Part shown: piece after piece, positions 36,932 through 44,347 of the stretch | Numbering within the stretch: the stretch's first letter is position 1 | Layout of the letters: every line of letters starts with the position of its first letter | DNA from: Pseudomonadota bacterium | GTDB taxonomy: Bacteria; Pseudomonadota; Gammaproteobacteria; Halothiobacillales; Halothiobacillaceae | Reading direction: 5' to 3' | DNA: 64,000 nucleotides | Assembly: GCA_021801265.1 (NCBI GenBank) | Contig: JAJYYE010000002.1 | Span: forward strand, 62,001 to 126,000 | The notes under the pieces: generated by a model | The model's input: the letters and a program-made list of their open reading frames with translations, nothing else | What the model was told of the DNA's origin: nothing | The model's database searches: none | Position numbers and translations under genes: made by a program

Positions 36932-36958
36932 TTATCGGCACATGGGCGGTGATCTTTA
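36932..36958 (-). promoter_or_regulatory. Perfect sigma-28 (FliA) promoter for cheV and the genes behind it
   Basis: On the minus strand TAAA (36958-36955), exactly 15 bases, then GCCGATAA (36939-36932). This matches the flagellar sigma-28 consensus at every scored position. Transcription would begin about 85 bases before the cheV start. A chemotaxis gene is exactly what this promoter class drives. Confidence 0.88.
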
Positions 36959-37012
36959 ACCGGCGGGCAAATACGATTGAGCTTAAACGCAGCGGTTCCA
37001 TTCGCCGGTTAA
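36956..37012. repeat. 10-bp inverted repeat between cheV and the SiaA-like gene
   Basis: TTAACCGGCG (36956-36965) and CGCCGGTTAA (37003-37012) are perfect inverted copies 37 bases apart. The left arm overlaps the -35 of the cheV promoter. The 310-bp gap between cheV and the phosphatase holds no gene; this repeat and the promoter are its only recognisable content. It could be a two-site operator. Confidence 0.5.
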
Positions 37013-37226
37013 CGCGCCCGGATAGCTATCGCTTGTACCAGGTCTTTCATCCTGATCGAAATATACTAAAAAATATATCGCAAGCCGCACGGCTGCGTTT
37101 GCCCGCCCAATCAAAAAAACCGAACAGTACGCGCGCCTTGTCAAAAATTTGAAACAAACAACGCGCATGATACTGAATGTTTTTCACTCGGATGCCGCCT
37201 TCTTCACCCCCTTTTCGAGCCCCATC

Positions 37227-38480
37227 ATGCTTAAAGAAATTCGCTTCGCGGGTGACTTGCTGATTGAAGCCAGCGCCATCACACCCGAATTCAAAAATGA
37301 AGATGTTCTGGCACTATTCTCGCAAAAATCCAGCCTGCAAAATTTACCAGTATTGCTTGACGATGGCCGCCCGCTGGGGCTTATTAACCGCAACTTATTT
37401 CACAGCAATATGACCAAGCCCTATTATCCCGAGCTATACAGCCAAAAAAGCTGTATTGCATTTATGGATAAAAACCCGTTAATTGTTGAGGCCAGCCTGC
37501 AAATTGAGCAACTGACTGCCTTGGCCGTCGAAACGGGAAACAAGATATTTACCGACGGCTTTATTATCGTCATCGATGGCAAATATCAGGGCATCGGCCA
37601 AGTACTCGACCTGATGCACGCCATGACCGAGCTCCAAGCGCGGCAGCATCGCCAATTGATTGAAAGTATTGAGTATGCCAGCGTCATTCAACAATCAATT
37701 CTCAACCCGTCCCGGATGGCACTGGATGCGTACTTTCCCGACAACCATTGGTTAATTTGGGCGCCCCGGGATGTGGTCGGTGGGGATATTTTTCATTTCA
37801 TCCCCACAAATGCAGCGGCGAAGGATGGAACGACTGAGAATGATGGCTTTTTAGCGGTTCTGTTCGATTGTACCGGGCACGGCGTGCCGGGCGCTTTTAT
37901 GACCCTGATTGCCGAATCAGCGCTGGCCCAAGCGATTGCGACGCACGGCGATCATGATCCGGCGGCGTTACTTGCCGCCATCAATCAGTACATCAAGCGC
38001 ACGCTCAACCAACATGATAAAGAAACCGGCACCCGCGAAAACTCCGATGACGGGTTGGATGGCATGATTGTTCGTTATGATAAAAATCAACAGCATCTGA
38101 TTTTTGCCAGCGCGCGCAATCCATTATTTATCATGAAACTAGATCACGATGCGCCGATCGAAATCTTAGCAGGTGACCGCAAAGGCGTGGGTTACGCCAG
38201 CACACCGATGAATGCCACCTGGCAAAATCATCTGGTTCCCATTCATCAACCCAGCCGAATTTTCTTGGTCACGGATGGCGTCATTGACCAAGTGGGCGGA
38301 GTTAAAAAAATTGCGTTCGGCAAACGTCGCTTATGCCATGTACTGGCCGACGTTCGCCATGCAGATGTGCCAACACAGCAAGCCGCCTTCGTTAAATCGT
38401 TTGCGGATTATCAAGGACAGCAAAGTCGGCGGGATGATGTCACCTTGCTGGCGCTTGATCTCATCCCGAATCCCACCTAA
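37227..38480 (+). CDS. SiaA-like PP2C phosphatase with CBS-like input domain
   Basis: Cytoplasmic SpoIIE/PP2C-type serine/threonine phosphatase. The N-terminal about 150 residues are a CBS-like domain (RPLGLINRNLF, ... FMDKNPLIVEAS, ... DGFIIVIDGKYQGIGQV). The phosphatase domain follows with APRDVVGGDIFHF, VLFDCTGHGVPGAFMT and SRRDDVTLLAL. No membrane segment is seen, unlike membrane-bound SiaA of Pseudomonas. The start is uncertain: ATG 37227 fits the domain border, while ATG 37167 or TTG 37149 lie upstream and no good ribosome site marks any of them. Genes for SiaB-, SiaC- and SiaD-like proteins follow in order. Confidence 0.85.
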   Translation: MLKEIRFAGDLLIEASAITPEFKNEDVLALFSQKSSLQNLPVLLDDGRPLGLINRNLFHSNMTKPYYPELYSQKSCIAFMDKNPLIVEASLQIEQLTALAVETGNKIFTDGFIIVIDGKYQGIGQVLDLMHAMTELQARQHRQLIESIEYASVIQQSILNPSRMALDAYFPDNHWLIWAPRDVVGGDIFHFIPTNAAAKDGTTENDGFLAVLFDCTGHGVPGAFMTLIAESALAQAIATHGDHDPAALLAAINQYIKRTLNQHDKETGTRENSDDGLDGMIVRYDKNQQHLIFASARNPLFIMKLDHDAPIEILAGDRKGVGYASTPMNATWQNHLVPIHQPSRIFLVTDGVIDQVGGVKKIAFGKRRLCHVLADVRHADVPTQQAAFVKSFADYQGQQSRRDDVTLLALDLIPNPT

Positions 38481-38507
38481 TTTCACATTATTCAAGGAAA
38501 GCCATAC

Positions 38508-39068
38508 ATGGACAATTTCCCCGCGCATGAACCGATTAATCCCTGTTTTCCGGGTTTGGATAGTCATCTGATTTTTTTCTACGCCGGTTATTTTTCACAA
38601 AATATCATCAATGCCATTGGCGATGCCGTGCGCTTACGGTTGGAACAATCTGAAACCTCGGGCAGTGTGCGACGCAAGATCTTTTCGACATTTATCGAAA
38701 TGGCACAAAACATTGTGCATTACTCCAGCGACAGCCTCACACCACTCGACCAAGCGACGCTAGAAATGCGCGCCGGCTCGGTGATGGTGACCCATCTCGA
38801 TAACACCTTTCACATTATTTGCGCTAACCCTGTAGAAGCTAACTTTGCCGAACAGCTGAAGCCCCTGCTCGAACCCTTGCGCGTCATGTCGACCGAGCAA
38901 ATTAAAGACGCATATCGCAAGATGCTGCGTACCGAGACCGGCGAGAACAGCAAGGGTGCCGGGCTTGGGTTCCTCACCATTGCCAAAGATAGTTCCACAC
39001 CAATTGAATATGGGTTCGAACCTGTCGCCAACGGCATGATCATGTTCACCCTTAAGGCCACGATTTAA
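38508..39068 (+). CDS. siaB: SiaB-like protein kinase (GHKL fold)
   Basis: A 186-residue protein with a histidine-kinase-like ATPase fold but no histidine dimerisation helix: an N-box-like FIEMAQNIVHYS and a G-box-like GAGLGFLTIAKDS. In the Pseudomonas SiaABCD system, SiaB phosphorylates SiaC and the SiaA phosphatase removes the phosphate. The gene lies between the phosphatase and the SiaC-like gene, in the expected order. AGGAAAG precedes the ATG. The name rests on context and motif. Confidence 0.82.
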   Translation: MDNFPAHEPINPCFPGLDSHLIFFYAGYFSQNIINAIGDAVRLRLEQSETSGSVRRKIFSTFIEMAQNIVHYSSDSLTPLDQATLEMRAGSVMVTHLDNTFHIICANPVEANFAEQLKPLLEPLRVMSTEQIKDAYRKMLRTETGENSKGAGLGFLTIAKDSSTPIEYGFEPVANGMIMFTLKATI

Positions 39069-39096
39069 CACGTTTTTACGCATCAGGATTCCGCAC

Positions 39097-39483
39097 ATGG
39101 AAAAATTTTACTTAGCCGCGACCAGTAATACCCCCGAGGTTGATTTTGACTTCCCCGTACGCCGTCTGCTTTTAAAGGGCGAATCATATCCAGAAAGCGC
39201 CGCTGCTTTTTATGGCGATATTCTTGCCAAAACCGACCAGTTTATCGGTGAGTTAGCGCGCGAAACGGTACAAGTCAGCGTGCAACTCAATTACTTCAAT
39301 AGCTCCAGCACTAAAATGCTGTTCAGCCTTTTTGACCGACTGAATCAAGCGGCAGAAGAAGGCAATACCATTGTGCTGGATTGGCATCACGATATTGATG
39401 ATGAAACCATCCTCGAGTTTGGTCTTGAGCTCGCCGAAGATTTTCCTTCCATCGATTTTAACGCCCAAGCAATTGAATCCTGA
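39097..39483 (+). CDS. siaC: SiaC-like regulatory protein (DUF1987)
   Basis: A 128-residue STAS-like protein of the DUF1987 family: STPEVDFDFPVRRLLLKGESYPE, then YFNSSSTKMLFSLFDRL where family members carry the phosphorylated residue, and a hydrophobic strand IVLDWHHD. In Pseudomonas, unphosphorylated SiaC binds and activates the cyclase SiaD. The stop overlaps the start of the cyclase gene (TGATG), so they are coupled. The expected phospho-threonine seems to be a serine here. Confidence 0.85.
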   Translation: MEKFYLAATSNTPEVDFDFPVRRLLLKGESYPESAAAFYGDILAKTDQFIGELARETVQVSVQLNYFNSSSTKMLFSLFDRLNQAAEEGNTIVLDWHHDIDDETILEFGLELAEDFPSIDFNAQAIES

Positions 39484-40220
39484 TGGATAGTCAACCCCAA
39501 TCACCGCCCGATTTATTTGAGCGGGAAAAAACCGTGTTGGAACGCGCCATGCGGGTGCATGGCGATCCCTCACCGGCCGTGGTGCATTTCGCTTTGGCGG
39601 AGTTGATTGCAGAATATGAACGCGTGATTCGCGATATGCGCCGGGTGATTAGTCACTCCGACCGCACCGAACTGGAACTCAATATCGCCAATCAACGGTT
39701 AAGAGAGCTCACCGAAGCACTCACATTCCAAAATCGGCATGATGGATTAACCCGTTTGCTGAACCGCAACACGCTGATCTTTGAGGCCGAGCGCCTGCTC
39801 AAGCAGGCCCCCGTTGCGTTGATTCTGCTCGACATCGATCACTTCAAACAAGTGAATGACCGCTACGGCCACCCAACAGGCGATAAAGTTTTAACGGGGC
39901 TCGCTACCGCACTCAACCACCTTGTCAAAACGCCGAGCTTTTGCGGCCGCCTGGGGGGTGAAGAGTTTGCCGCAGTCATTCCAACCGAGCATATTCGTGA
40001 AGCCATTGTGATCGCCGAACACTTGAGCAGCCACATCCGTGACTTACGCTGCGCGCCTGAAGCCGGGTTGCGGATTACCGCATCATTAAGCGTGACGGTC
40101 GCACAGGCCGGTGTCTCCTTTGAAAAACTCTACGTTTGCGGCGACGATGCCTTATATCGCGCCAAACACAATGGTCGAGATCGTATTGAAATTGTATGGC
40201 GTCTGTTAGAAACCACTTGA
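39483..40220 (+). CDS. siaD: SiaD-like diguanylate cyclase
   Basis: 245 residues: an N-terminal helical part (about 1-85) that in SiaD binds SiaC, then one GGDEF domain with LILLDIDHFKQVNDRYGHPTGD and an intact active site LGGEEF. An RxxD inhibitory site is not apparent at the usual place. It makes c-di-GMP, probably only when the SiaC-like partner is dephosphorylated. Last gene of the module; pldA follows about 100 bp on. Confidence 0.9.
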   Translation: MDSQPQSPPDLFEREKTVLERAMRVHGDPSPAVVHFALAELIAEYERVIRDMRRVISHSDRTELELNIANQRLRELTEALTFQNRHDGLTRLLNRNTLIFEAERLLKQAPVALILLDIDHFKQVNDRYGHPTGDKVLTGLATALNHLVKTPSFCGRLGGEEFAAVIPTEHIREAIVIAEHLSSHIRDLRCAPEAGLRITASLSVTVAQAGVSFEKLYVCGDDALYRAKHNGRDRIEIVWRLLETT

Positions 40221-40317
40221 TCCAAATGGAATAATTTCTCGCTTCCAGTATTCATGGAGCGACCTGCTATCATGGTTCACATGCACTGGGCATGATTCAA
40301 ATTTACTTAGGCGATCC

Positions 40318-41358
40318 ATGACTCGTTACTCTAAAACCCAATTTAATTGGCTGTTTTCGGCACTTTTATTCTCCTCATCAACTACATATGCCATTGATTT
40401 TAAAGAATGTGGCAACATAAAGGCCGATTCATCCCGTTTAGCCTGTTACGATGCACTGGTCCATCAAAAGCAGATTCTGCGCACCGAACACGAAACTATC
40501 GTTTCCAAAGAGAACATCACAACCAGTAGTCACGACAAACCCAGTAGCCAGCGCGGCAGTGAACCTGGCGTATTAACCCAACGAATTCACGATGAACGCG
40601 CAGCACAAAACAACCCGTTTCTCATCAAAGCCTACAAACCAAACTACATTTTGGTTGCAACGTATACACCCAGTAATTTAGATAATTCTGTGTACGGCTT
40701 TAACCCACAGCATGCTGAAGCCAAGTATCAACTGTCCTTTCAATTTAATTGGTGGGATCAGCCCTTCGGTAAAAATACTGCATTTTATTTTGGTTACACC
40801 CAGCTTTCTTTTTGGCAAATGTACAATTCGAACCTATTTGGTTCGTCGGCATCAGCGCCCTTCCGGGAAACGGATTATGAACCGGAAATCGGTCTCGATT
40901 TAACCACCAACACCCACTTTGCGGGCTTGGATTTCCGCAAAGTTAGAGCCAGCTTTATCCATCAGTCCAATGGCCAGGGGGGGTTACGCTCACGCAGCTG
41001 GAACCGATTGGCCCTGCAAACGGGATTTGAGCGCGGCAATTTCGCGGGTGCAATTCGAGGGTGGTACCGCATCCCGGAAAGCCGCGCCACCGACGATAAC
41101 CCTGACATTACCGATTATCTCGGCTACGGGGATTTAACCCTCGCTTATAAATTTGGCACAGGAACACTCTCCACCACAATTCGCAATAATCTTAAATCAA
41201 ATAATCGGGGTTCCATCGAGCTGGATTACAGCTTTCCCTTTAATAAACACATTCAAGGTTATGTGCAATATTACACAGGCTATGGAGAAAGCTTGATTGA
41301 TTACAACCGTTCAATCAATCGCATCGGCATCGGGTTTGCGCTGACCAATTGGTTGTAA
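40318..41358 (+). CDS. pldA: Outer-membrane phospholipase A (PldA/OMPLA)
   Basis: Outer-membrane 12-strand barrel that hydrolyses phospholipids when lipid asymmetry is lost. The catalytic stretch HQSNGQGG...SRSWNRL matches the H-x-S-N-G and SRSWNR motifs of OMPLA. A signal peptide (cut after about TYA) and a 90-residue polar lead precede the barrel. The terminal strand GIGFALTNWL suits a barrel end. The DNA here is less GC-rich than its neighbours and intergenic space is large, but no transfer marker is visible. Confidence 0.93.
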   Translation: MTRYSKTQFNWLFSALLFSSSTTYAIDFKECGNIKADSSRLACYDALVHQKQILRTEHETIVSKENITTSSHDKPSSQRGSEPGVLTQRIHDERAAQNNPFLIKAYKPNYILVATYTPSNLDNSVYGFNPQHAEAKYQLSFQFNWWDQPFGKNTAFYFGYTQLSFWQMYNSNLFGSSASAPFRETDYEPEIGLDLTTNTHFAGLDFRKVRASFIHQSNGQGGLRSRSWNRLALQTGFERGNFAGAIRGWYRIPESRATDDNPDITDYLGYGDLTLAYKFGTGTLSTTIRNNLKSNNRGSIELDYSFPFNKHIQGYVQYYTGYGESLIDYNRSINRIGIGFALTNWL

Positions 41359-41612
41359 ATGTCGCCCTTTGGCACGCCGAGGCAGGTATTTGAGCGTTGG
41401 CCAACGCGGCGGCAGAAATTAAAATAGAAACACAACTATTAGCATGCTATCTTTGTATCTGTTCGACATTTGATACGTTGAGATCAAATCAAGACCGGGT
41501 TGGAAATTTTTCGCCGCCCATTGATTTCATTGGTGATTAATTCTTCAGATGACCACAAAGCGCGCAATTCAACCCGTGTTTTGCCGGTTTTTCCAGGAAT
41601 CAGGAGCACTTT

Positions 41613-43196
41613 TTGGCCATGCGTGACTTTCTCCCTCAGCGCGATTTTGCTATTCAGCCCAAGCTGATCGTTGCCGTGCCTTTGTGTGCGGCCTTGCTCG
41701 GTCTCACGGGCTGCGCGGCCGTCGGCCCGAATTTTGTGTCGCCTGCAGCACCGAAATCACCGCAATACACCATCCAGCCCTTGCCCGAAAATACCCAGGC
41801 CACACCGAATGTCGCCCAAGGCTCCGCCCAAAAATTTGTCACTCAATCGCAACCGGATTCCGCATGGTGGACGCGTCTGGGCTCAGCCGAACTCACCGCC
41901 TTAATTAATCACGGTTTAGCCACCAGCCCAACATTGACTGCCGCAGAAGCCAAATTACGTCAGGCAGAAAAGACCTTTGTCGCGCAGGCCGGTTCATCGC
42001 AACTGCCACAGGTAAACGCTAAACTGGGCGCGCAGCGTCAAGGAATCAATAGCTCAAACTTCGGCCAGACGGGGGGCGAGAAGAATTTTAATTTATACAA
42101 CGCCGGGCTCACTGTCAGTTATAACCTTGACTTGTTTGGTGAAAACCGCCGCGCACTGGAAGCCCTAGCCGCCCAAACCGATTATCAACAGTATCAGTTG
42201 CAGGCGGCTCGCCTCACGCTGGCAGGAAATATTGCGATTCAGGCGATCACACAGGCTTTGTTGAATGAGCAAATTAACGCCACGCAATACATCATTAAAA
42301 ATCAGAATCAACAGCTTGAGCTCATAAAAGCCCGTTTGAATCTTGGCGCCGCAACGCGTAGCGACGTATTAATCCTGCAAAGCCAAATGGATCAAACGCG
42401 CGCGACCTTGCCGCCGCTGAAGCTGAAGCGCGCGCAAACCAATCATTTACTGGCTACGCTGACGGGGCAGATGCCCGGCTCTGCGCAGATCCCAACATTT
42501 AATCTAGATACCCTCACACTACCGGCACAATTACTCGTCGTTGTGCCCTCTGAATGGGTGCGCGCACGCCCCGACATTCAGGCTGCATCGGCATTGTTGC
42601 ATGTCGCCACAGCCCAATATGGTGTCGCGGTGGCGAATTTGTATCCGCAAATCAATTTATCGGCCACGCTGGGCTCTCAAGCCATCACCCCCGCAAATTT
42701 ATTTAATGCCGGTTCGGTTATTTGGAGCTTAATCGGCGGCCTGACCCAACCCGTATTCAATGGTGGACTAAAAGCCGCGAGCGAAGCAGCCCATGCGGCA
42801 GTTTCGGCGGCGGCGGCCAATTATCAGCAAGTGGTATTGGATGGCTTGCGCAATGTGGCCGATACCCTGCAAGCCAGCGCCTTGGATGCGGACACCTTGC
42901 ACGCCCAAGTCGCCGCACAAGAATCGGCACAGCAATCGCTGCGCATGGTTGATCAACAACTCAAGCTGGGTGCGGCCAACTCACTGCAATTGCTGACCGC
43001 CCAGCAACAGGTGACCCAAAGCCGTCTGCTCACCTTGACCGCGCGCGCTCAACGACTGGTTGATTCGGTTGCGCTATATCAGGCCATGGGCAGTGAAGAC
43101 CTGCATTCCGAAAAAATTGATCGCCCGCAGAAACCTGAAGTTGTTGCCCAATCTGCCTCATCAACACATCCTCTCATCAATACCCAGCCGGAGTAA
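41613..43196 (+). CDS. RND efflux outer-membrane factor lipoprotein (NodT/OprM family)
   Basis: TolC-like outer-membrane channel of 527 residues. The signal ends in a lipobox (LTGC) followed by AAVGPNFVSP, typical of the NodT family. Two OEP repeats follow (LRQAEKTFVAQAGSSQLPQV and the later LRNVADTLQASALDAD), with the usual LYPQINLSATLG. The start is TTG at 41613, because AGGAG lies 6 bases before it; an ATG two codons on (41619) is the alternative. It is the first gene of a complete tripartite efflux operon. No regulator gene is adjacent. Confidence 0.93.
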   Translation: MAMRDFLPQRDFAIQPKLIVAVPLCAALLGLTGCAAVGPNFVSPAAPKSPQYTIQPLPENTQATPNVAQGSAQKFVTQSQPDSAWWTRLGSAELTALINHGLATSPTLTAAEAKLRQAEKTFVAQAGSSQLPQVNAKLGAQRQGINSSNFGQTGGEKNFNLYNAGLTVSYNLDLFGENRRALEALAAQTDYQQYQLQAARLTLAGNIAIQAITQALLNEQINATQYIIKNQNQQLELIKARLNLGAATRSDVLILQSQMDQTRATLPPLKLKRAQTNHLLATLTGQMPGSAQIPTFNLDTLTLPAQLLVVVPSEWVRARPDIQAASALLHVATAQYGVAVANLYPQINLSATLGSQAITPANLFNAGSVIWSLIGGLTQPVFNGGLKAASEAAHAAVSAAAANYQQVVLDGLRNVADTLQASALDADTLHAQVAAQESAQQSLRMVDQQLKLGAANSLQLLTAQQQVTQSRLLTLTARAQRLVDSVALYQAMGSEDLHSEKIDRPQKPEVVAQSASSTHPLINTQPE

Positions 43197-43204
43197 AAAC
43201 CAGA

Positions 43205-44347
43205 ATGTCTAAAGGCACCCCCTTGCGCATGTTTATCATGCTGTTATTGGTCGCGCTGGTTTTCGGCGGCATCTACGGCTTCCAGCAGTTCCGTAGTCAA
43301 ATGATCTCCAAAGCCATTCGCGGAGGCGGTATTCCGCCGCAGGCCATTTCAACACTTAAGGTTGAGCCATCCTCCTGGCAAGCTACGGTACAAGCGATCG
43401 GCACACTGCGCGCCACGCAATCCACCCAATTGGCGACCGAGGTGAATGGTTTGGTCAAAGCGATTCATTTTGAATCGGGTCAAACCGTGAAGGCCGGACA
43501 AATTTTACTCGAACTCAATGCCGATCCGCTCAAGGCGCAACTCGATCAGTTAAAAGCCAATGTGGAACTCGCTCGGCAAAATCTAAAACGGGATCAAGCC
43601 CAGCTGAAAATTCAGGCGATAAGCCAGGCAGTGGTGGATAGCGATGCCGCCACGCTAAAAGCGACGTTAGCCCAAATTGAGGCACAAGATGCTTTAATTG
43701 CGCAAAAAACACTTCGCGCGCCTTTTGCGGGCAAGCTCGGCATTCGCCAAGTGGATTTGGGACAATATCTCGCGCCCGGTGCCAGTATTGTCAGTTTGCA
43801 GCAGCTCGACCCCATGTATCTGGATTTCACCGTGCCGCAAACCGAACTGGATTTAATCCAACTCGGTTCAACCATCACGGTTGATACCAATGCTCTGCCA
43901 GGACAAACTTTTACCGGCAAGATCATGGCAATTGAGCCACAAATCAATACCAATACCCGTAACTTAACCGTGCGTGCCGAACTTGCCAATCCCAAGGGCG
44001 AGCTGCTCCCGGGTTTATTCGCCACCGCCAAGATCAGTCAAGGCGCGCCGCAAGAATACCTCACGCTGCCGAGCACGGCCATTGCCTACAACCCCTATGG
44101 CAGCACCGTGTTTGTCGTCGTGGATAATGGCAAGGATGCGGAGGGCAAACCCAAATTAACCGTCGAGCAACGTGTGGTCACCACCGGCGCCACGCGGGGC
44201 GATCAAGTCGCCGTATTAAGTGGCATCAAAGCGGGTGAAACCATCGTCACTGCGGGGCAGATCAAGTTACGCAACGGCGCACCGGTATTCATCAATAACA
44301 GCATACAGCCTTCCAATAACCCCAACCCAACCGTAGGTGACGAATGA
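43205..44347 (+). CDS. RND efflux periplasmic adaptor (membrane fusion protein)
   Basis: 380 residues with one N-terminal membrane anchor. The lipoyl/barrel-sandwich halves flank a short helical hairpin (VNGLVKAIHFESGQTVKAGQ and TLRAPFAGKLGIRQVDLGQYL), then beta-barrel and membrane-proximal domains. It bridges the inner-membrane pump and the outer-membrane channel. It starts 8 bp after the channel gene, and its stop overlaps the pump start (ATGA). The MexH/VexG-like group is the likely relative. Confidence 0.93.
   Translation: MSKGTPLRMFIMLLLVALVFGGIYGFQQFRSQMISKAIRGGGIPPQAISTLKVEPSSWQATVQAIGTLRATQSTQLATEVNGLVKAIHFESGQTVKAGQILLELNADPLKAQLDQLKANVELARQNLKRDQAQLKIQAISQAVVDSDAATLKATLAQIEAQDALIAQKTLRAPFAGKLGIRQVDLGQYLAPGASIVSLQQLDPMYLDFTVPQTELDLIQLGSTITVDTNALPGQTFTGKIMAIEPQINTNTRNLTVRAELANPKGELLPGLFATAKISQGAPQEYLTLPSTAIAYNPYGSTVFVVVDNGKDAEGKPKLTVEQRVVTTGATRGDQVAVLSGIKAGETIVTAGQIKLRNGAPVFINNSIQPSNNPNPTVGDE

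Noticed and set aside
36984-37011. Sigma-28-like promoter towards the SiaA-like gene
   Set aside because: TAAA and GCCGGTTA are present but the spacer is 16 and the -10 has two mismatches; it may simply be the inverted-repeat arm.
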